From: a bacterium
GTDB lineage: Bacteria; Cyanobacteriota; Sericytochromatia; S15B-MN24; UBA4093
Assembly: GCA_017744355.1 (NCBI GenBank)
Contig: JAGIBK010000009.1
Span: 1-64,000 of the forward strand
DNA length: 64,000 nt
Direction: 5' to 3'
How positions within the stretch are numbered: the stretch's first letter is position 1; each line of letters begins with the position of its first letter. Position numbers and translations under genes: made by a program. This document shows, one piece after another, positions 60,359-64,000 of this stretch. The notes below the pieces were generated by a model that saw only the letters and a program-made list of their open reading frames with translations, ran no database searches and was not told the origin of the DNA.

Positions 60359-60973
60359 ATGGCCCATTCCATCGGACGAATCGCGCAGGCTTCCCTGCTG
60401 GCGGCAGGCGTCATGCTCGGCACGACGAGCTGCACGCTCGGAAACCCCTTCATGCCCAAGGCCAAGATCCTGGTGACCGCAGAGCCCCAGGTGGCGAACT
60501 CCAAGCTCACCTACGACAAGAAAACCGGTCTCTTCAAGACGGATAGCGACCGGGTGACCTTCACCCTGAAGTCCTTCCCGGGCGACATCACGCCGGGGGT
60601 CCTCTTCACCGACTACAAGATCCGCTTCCTCAACCAGCTCCAGGAAGAGATCAACACCACCACGATCCCCCACCGCGAACTCAAGGCCACCCTGTACGTG
60701 CCGCGCGGCGGCGGCGGGACCGGCACGGCGACCACCGGCGGATCGGAGAAGATCGAAGTCGTCGCCGTCTCGTCGGCGGTCGAGCAGTACGGCATCGTGA
60801 ACGGCTTCCGCACCAGCAACGGCGAGGTCGTCGTGAACGGGGAACCCTGGAGCCAGAACCTGGTCGGCGAGATCGTCTTCACGGGGCGCGACGACAACCA
60901 GAACATCGTCGAGGCCGTCGGCACGTTCACCGTCAACTTCCAGACCGACATCAAGGCGGAAGAGGAAAAGTAG
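60359..60973 (+). CDS. Lipoprotein of unknown function (204 aa)
   Basis: The signal region ends LGTTSC with Cys25. The ATG 60359 follows GGAGG at a somewhat long distance; earlier in-frame starts have no ribosome site. The mature part is beta-rich (RVTFTLKSFPGDITPGVLFT, LVGEIVFTGRDDNQNIVEAV) with a glycine-rich loop (GGGGTGTATTGG). It has no recognised domain. Seven bases separate its stop from the next possible start, so the two lipoproteins form an operon. Confidence 0.75.
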   Translation: MAHSIGRIAQASLLAAGVMLGTTSCTLGNPFMPKAKILVTAEPQVANSKLTYDKKTGLFKTDSDRVTFTLKSFPGDITPGVLFTDYKIRFLNQLQEEINTTTIPHRELKATLYVPRGGGGTGTATTGGSEKIEVVAVSSAVEQYGIVNGFRTSNGEVVVNGEPWSQNLVGEIVFTGRDDNQNIVEAVGTFTVNFQTDIKAEEEK

Positions 60974-61000
60974 TAAGCCATGAGAGGACCGTCCTTTCCT

Positions 61001-61978
61001 ATGAAATCAATCGCATGGGTCTTCGCCGTTCTGGCGATCGCAAGTGCCGGCTGCGACAAGATCGGTCCCGTCTTCGGGCTCGCCGGCGAGCCCGCCAAGC
61101 CGCGGGCTACCGGCGCCATCAAGGGCAAGGTCGTCGACCGTAACGGCAAAGCCATCGCCGGCGCCAAGGTCAGCAACGGCGCGGCCCTCTACTACACGTC
61201 CGACGGCGAGCAGATCGTCAGGGACGACCTCTGGCGCTCCACCATGAGCGACGAGGAGAAGGCCAAGCACACGCTCACGCTCGGCGAGGGCGAGTTCGTG
61301 CTCACCAAGGTGGCGGCCAACACGATCACCCTGGTTCGCGCCGAGTTCGACGGCAACTTCTCGCCGGCGGTCCAGATCTACGTCGATGCCAAGACCTTCG
61401 ACAACACCAAGGACGAGGGCGCTCCCACCGTGCTGGATGACGAGATCAAGGTCCCGGCCTACGGACCGGTCGACCGCACCACGCGCAAGAATGCCCTGGA
61501 GTACGTCGCCAGCACCGACACCCTGAACGGCACCCCCGCCGCGAGCCCCTCGACCTCCGTCACCTTCGATAACGGCGGCAAGGTCACCCTCCGGCTCAAG
61601 GCGCCCCCCGGCAGCGACGGTACCGCGGTGAAGTCCTACAAGATCACCTACTACCCGGTCGAAGCGGACCTCAGCAACCTGGCGGCCGCCACCCCCATCT
61701 CGACCGAGGTCGGCGACGGGCTCCTCAACAACCCGATCAGCCGTAGCCTCGCAACCCCCGTCCTGATCCCGCCCGCCACCCAGACCCGCTCGGGCAGCCC
61801 GGCCGACGTGCCGCTCAACATCGTGACCACGGACGCGAGCTTCAGCGCCTACGTCCGCGCGAAGTCCGAGCTCAAGGCCTACGTGGAGCTGTTCGACGCG
61901 AACGGCGCCATCCTGGAGCGCGACACGACCACGGCCGCCACCATCTCGACCACGGTGAGCATCCGCCTCAGGGAGTAA
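61001..61978 (+). CDS. Lipoprotein with carboxypeptidase-regulatory-like domain (325 aa)
   Basis: The signal MKSIAWVFAVLAIASAGC gives Cys18, followed by Asp at +2; in Enterobacteria Asp+2 retains lipoproteins in the inner membrane. ATG 61001 is preferred for its compact signal; ATG 60980 is an alternative. Residues about 33-130 form a carboxypeptidase-regulatory-like fold (AIKGKVVDRNGKAIAGAKVS, GEFVLTKVAANTITLV). The rest is beta-rich (TVTLRLKAPPGSDGTAVKSY-like) and unrecognised. A very strong terminator follows. Confidence 0.75.
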   Translation: MKSIAWVFAVLAIASAGCDKIGPVFGLAGEPAKPRATGAIKGKVVDRNGKAIAGAKVSNGAALYYTSDGEQIVRDDLWRSTMSDEEKAKHTLTLGEGEFVLTKVAANTITLVRAEFDGNFSPAVQIYVDAKTFDNTKDEGAPTVLDDEIKVPAYGPVDRTTRKNALEYVASTDTLNGTPAASPSTSVTFDNGGKVTLRLKAPPGSDGTAVKSYKITYYPVEADLSNLAAATPISTEVGDGLLNNPISRSLATPVLIPPATQTRSGSPADVPLNIVTTDASFSAYVRAKSELKAYVELFDANGAILERDTTTAATISTTVSIRLRE

Positions 61979-61987
61979 GGAAACGCG

Positions 61988-62035
61988 AAGTAAGTAAAAG
62001 GGCCGACCCAGCTGGGTCGGCCCTTTTACTTACTT
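61988..62035. terminator. Perfect 24-bp-arm bidirectional terminator
   Basis: A 48-base perfect palindrome with outer AAGTAAGTAAAAGGGCC and central CAGCTG. Both arms have A or T runs. The right arm contains the stop codon of the convergent lptA-like gene. Confidence 0.92.
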
Positions 62036-63166
62036 GTTCTCCTCGTCGAGCTTGAACTCGGTCTCGACCTGGGAGCCCTGGCCTCCGAAGGCCTCGAACT
62101 TGTCGCTGTCCGTGTGGAAGACCGCGCGCTCGGCGTTGATCCAGTCGCCCGACTCGCGGCGGATCTTCACGTCCTGGGTCAGGGTGATGGTCTGGTCCTT
62201 GTCGCTGAAGACCGCCCGCTTGCCGGTCGCGTGGCGATCCTTCTGGTCGATCTTGACGAGCTGGCCCGTGAGGATCGAGTCGTTGGTCACCTGGTCGATC
62301 TCGAGGTTGTCGCCGGTGGCGACGGTCTTCTCCTTGATCGCCTTGTCCCGCTCGGGATCGGGTTTGCTGGTATCGACGATGCCCTCGCGGACCAGCCAGT
62401 CACCCTTGATCTGGGTCAGGATGACGTTGCCGTCCATGAAGATCTTCTTGCGGGTGTTGTCCATGAAGGCGTGATTGCCTTCGGCCCGCTTCTCCTTCTG
62501 GAAGGCGAGCACGTTGCCGGTGAAGTCCGCGTCCTTCTTCTGGGTCCAGTACATCATCTTGTCCGACTGGATGAAGGTGTCCTCGCGCTTGAGGGCGGCC
62601 TTGAGCTTCTCCTTCTTGGCGGGGCCCGCGGGCTGGGCGCCGGGGTCGCCCGCGCGCAGGAGGCGCACCTCCCCGTCCACGAAGACCCGCTTCTCGTTGT
62701 GGAAGAAGGTCATCTTCTTGCCGTTGAGGGTGGTGGTGGGCTCGTCGGGCTTGGTCTGGACGAGCTTGAAGGGCACCTCGATGTACGAGACCTTGACCTT
62801 GGAGTCGTGGCGCAGCTTCTCGGTCTCGATGGTCATGTCGTCCTGGAAGATCTTGACCGCCCCTTCCAGGAGCGCAAGCGACGCCTTGCGATCGTACGAG
62901 AGGCTCTGGGAGAGGATGCGCACCGCTCCCTTGACCGCCCCGGGCTTGAGCGGGGCGAGGCTCGGCTTGGGAGTGGGGGTCGCGCCCCAGCCGCCGACGC
63001 CCGGCACGGGCGGCGGGATGGCAGGACCGCCTGCCGGCACCGAGGGCGCGGGCGGCAGGGTCGGGATCGGCTCGGGCGTCTGCACGGGCTTACGAGCCGA
63101 CCAGGCAGGCGGAGCCGCGAGGAGCAGGGACAGCGCCAGGAGCGCCGGAATCAGTCGCCGGTTCAC
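62030..63166 (-). CDS. LptA/OstA-like periplasmic protein (378 aa)
   Basis: A signal peptide (1-23) and a proline-rich linker precede OstA-type repeats from about residue 80: ILSQSLSYDRKASLALLEGA, MTIETEKLRHDSKVKVSYIE, FVDGEVRLLRAGD and FMDGNVILTQIKGDWLVREG. This is the beta-jellyroll of LPS-transport bridge proteins. It is longer than Enterobacterial LptA and may span more of the periplasm. The GTG start overlaps the lptC stop (GTGA). It is probably part of outer-membrane glycolipid transport. Confidence 0.88.
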   Translation of the reverse strand: MNRRLIPALLALSLLLAAPPAWSARKPVQTPEPIPTLPPAPSVPAGGPAIPPPVPGVGGWGATPTPKPSLAPLKPGAVKGAVRILSQSLSYDRKASLALLEGAVKIFQDDMTIETEKLRHDSKVKVSYIEVPFKLVQTKPDEPTTTLNGKKMTFFHNEKRVFVDGEVRLLRAGDPGAQPAGPAKKEKLKAALKREDTFIQSDKMMYWTQKKDADFTGNVLAFQKEKRAEGNHAFMDNTRKKIFMDGNVILTQIKGDWLVREGIVDTSKPDPERDKAIKEKTVATGDNLEIDQVTNDSILTGQLVKIDQKDRHATGKRAVFSDKDQTITLTQDVKIRRESGDWINAERAVFHTDSDKFEAFGGQGSQVETEFKLDEENK

Positions 63167-63798
63167 AGGGGGTTCTCCTCGCCCTTCAAGGGGGAAATCA
63201 GCTCGACGTTCCCGAAGAGGTGGACGCTCTCCATCTGAGTGTCGGCGGTGGCCTCGTTGGAGCGCATCACCATCTGGTCGTGCGTCTTGAGCTCGACGGG
63301 CTTCTCCATGATCACCTGGTGCAGCTTGGCCCGGTAGCGGACCTGGTCGGTGTTGAGGTGGTCCTGCTTCTCGGTGACGAAGCTGGCGCTGCCCGTGATG
63401 GTCATCTCGTCCATGAGGCTGTCGTACTCGGCCTTGTTGGCGGTCCAGTCCACGGTCTGGTTCTTGGGCGGCTCGCCTTCCTTCTGGCTGAAGTCCTTGA
63501 CGTTGTAGAAGGTGCCGCGGGGGTTCTGCTCGAAGTAGATGTACTGCTGGTTCTGGGAGGCCTTGACCTGCTTGGCGGTGATGCGCCAGCGCACGGTGCC
63601 CTTCTCGCGACCCTGCATGGTCACGTCCTGGAACGCGAGCTCGATGTGGGGCTCCATCTTGGTCATGGCCGTCGGCAGGATGGGGCTCTGGACCTGCGGC
63701 TGCTGCTTGAGGTACCAGGTGCCCGCCCCGAGCACCAGGACCAGGACCGCGAGCACCGGCCAGGTCTTCTTGAGGTTCGCAAGGATTGCCTTCAGCAC
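63163..63798 (-). CDS. lptC: LptC-like inner-membrane protein
   Basis: One membrane helix (about 13-32, WPVLAVLVLVLGAGTWYL) is followed by a periplasmic OstA/LptC beta-jellyroll: LAFQDVTMQGREKGTVRWRI, ITGSASFVTEKQDHLNTDQV and VELISPLKGEE. LptC recruits LPS from the ABC transporter to LptA. It overlaps the lptA-like gene by four bases and follows lnt by 13 bases. Confidence 0.9.
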   Translation of the reverse strand: MLKAILANLKKTWPVLAVLVLVLGAGTWYLKQQPQVQSPILPTAMTKMEPHIELAFQDVTMQGREKGTVRWRITAKQVKASQNQQYIYFEQNPRGTFYNVKDFSQKEGEPPKNQTVDWTANKAEYDSLMDEMTITGSASFVTEKQDHLNTDQVRYRAKLHQVIMEKPVELKTHDQMVMRSNEATADTQMESVHLFGNVELISPLKGEENPL

Positions 63799-63811
63799 TG
63801 CCGTCGCGCTC

Positions 63812-64000
63812 CTAATCCTTGTGTTCCGAGCCGCGGGCGCTCCGCGGGCGCCACGCCCGGATCATGAAGGCCACGCCGCCGGCCATCAGCAGCCACGAGA
63901 GCCAATCGCCGTACCGGGTGTAGGGGGTCTGCTCGGAGACGGGCCGCACCTCGGCAGCTACGGCCGCGGGCTCCCAGGTGGGGGCCTGGGCGACGATCCG
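63812..64000 (-). CDS. lnt: Apolipoprotein N-acyltransferase, C-terminal end (gene runs off the window)
   Basis: The last 62 residues read RIVAQAPTWEPAAVAAEV, then TPYTRYGDWLSWLLMAGGV and a charged tail. This matches the end of Lnt: the last strand of the nitrilase domain, the conserved TPYxRYGDW and the final membrane helix. Lnt adds the third acyl chain to lipoproteins, in keeping with the many lipoproteins in this window. It is upstream of and close to lptC. Confidence 0.85.
   Translation of the reverse strand, partial: RIVAQAPTWEPAAVAAEVRPVSEQTPYTRYGDWLSWLLMAGGVAFMIRAWRPRSARGSEHKD

Noticed and set aside
1-64000. CRISPR arrays, insertion sequences, rRNA genes, replication origin
   Set aside because: I saw no regularly spaced repeats, transposase motifs, rRNA segments or DnaA-box cluster.

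Overview
The window is GC-rich bacterial chromosome with compact, mostly well-predicted genes. The octamer GCGATCGC occurs more than 40 times by my hand count, where only a few copies would be expected at this base composition. That is the signature of the cyanobacterial HIP1 element. No photosynthesis gene is present. The window instead carries a NHLM/NHLP-type peptide exporter, LptC/LptA-like and Lnt envelope genes, TrmFO, and ten lipoproteins, several with NHL, Kelch or TIG domains. I infer a heterotrophic, diderm, non-photosynthetic relative of Cyanobacteria (Sericytochromatia-like). This placement is an inference, not a demonstrated result.

Layout. 1-4216: start of recA, a 59-codon gene, thiL, a propeller lipoprotein, and a striking protein with three MshEN-type repeats, a membrane/lipobox segment and a C39-type peptidase domain. 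4231-11290: a tRNA-Val gene followed by an accessory zone on the + strand. It holds two genes gutted by internal deletions, an unknown 395-residue protein, three lipoproteins sharing one beta-sandwich-like domain, and a HEAGH membrane protein. Four repeats resembling the tRNA 3' end punctuate this zone, each followed by a hairpin. 11314-14073: a PerR-ahpC-ahpF peroxide operon with a perfect PerR box on its promoter. 14230-16799: YafY and LysR regulators and a small lipoprotein. 16774-23495: a PDZ-type membrane histidine kinase, a divergent AraC-type response regulator, a second member of the shared-domain lipoproteins, and a 910-residue TIG/NHL lipoprotein. 23568-25447: a P-loop kinase behind an attenuator-like leader, DUF488 and dienelactone hydrolase genes. 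25538-33617: a complete five-gene exporter operon (cyclic-nucleotide-binding protein, HlyD-type adaptor, C39-ABC, second ABC, TolC).

33828-48185: mixed metabolic and regulatory pairs (isochorismatase and amidohydrolase, TetR and alpha/beta hydrolase, P450, YeiH, Rrf2 and SDR, GntR and HETRH lipoprotein, MarR and YceI), several with visible palindromic operators. 48225-54032: a diguanylate cyclase overlapping a histidine kinase gene, xerC, and a large membrane protein. 54079-59657: the housekeeping series tdk, trmFO, topA, dprA. 59778-64000: a ribbon-helix-helix-like protein, two lipoproteins, and an lnt-lptC-lptA-like envelope operon.

The most unusual items are the MshEN-C39 fusion, which may couple cyclic-di-GMP to an extracytoplasmic cysteine peptidase, the tRNA-Val hot spot with tRNA-tail-like repeats, and the leader peptide with alternative hairpins upstream of the P-loop kinase.
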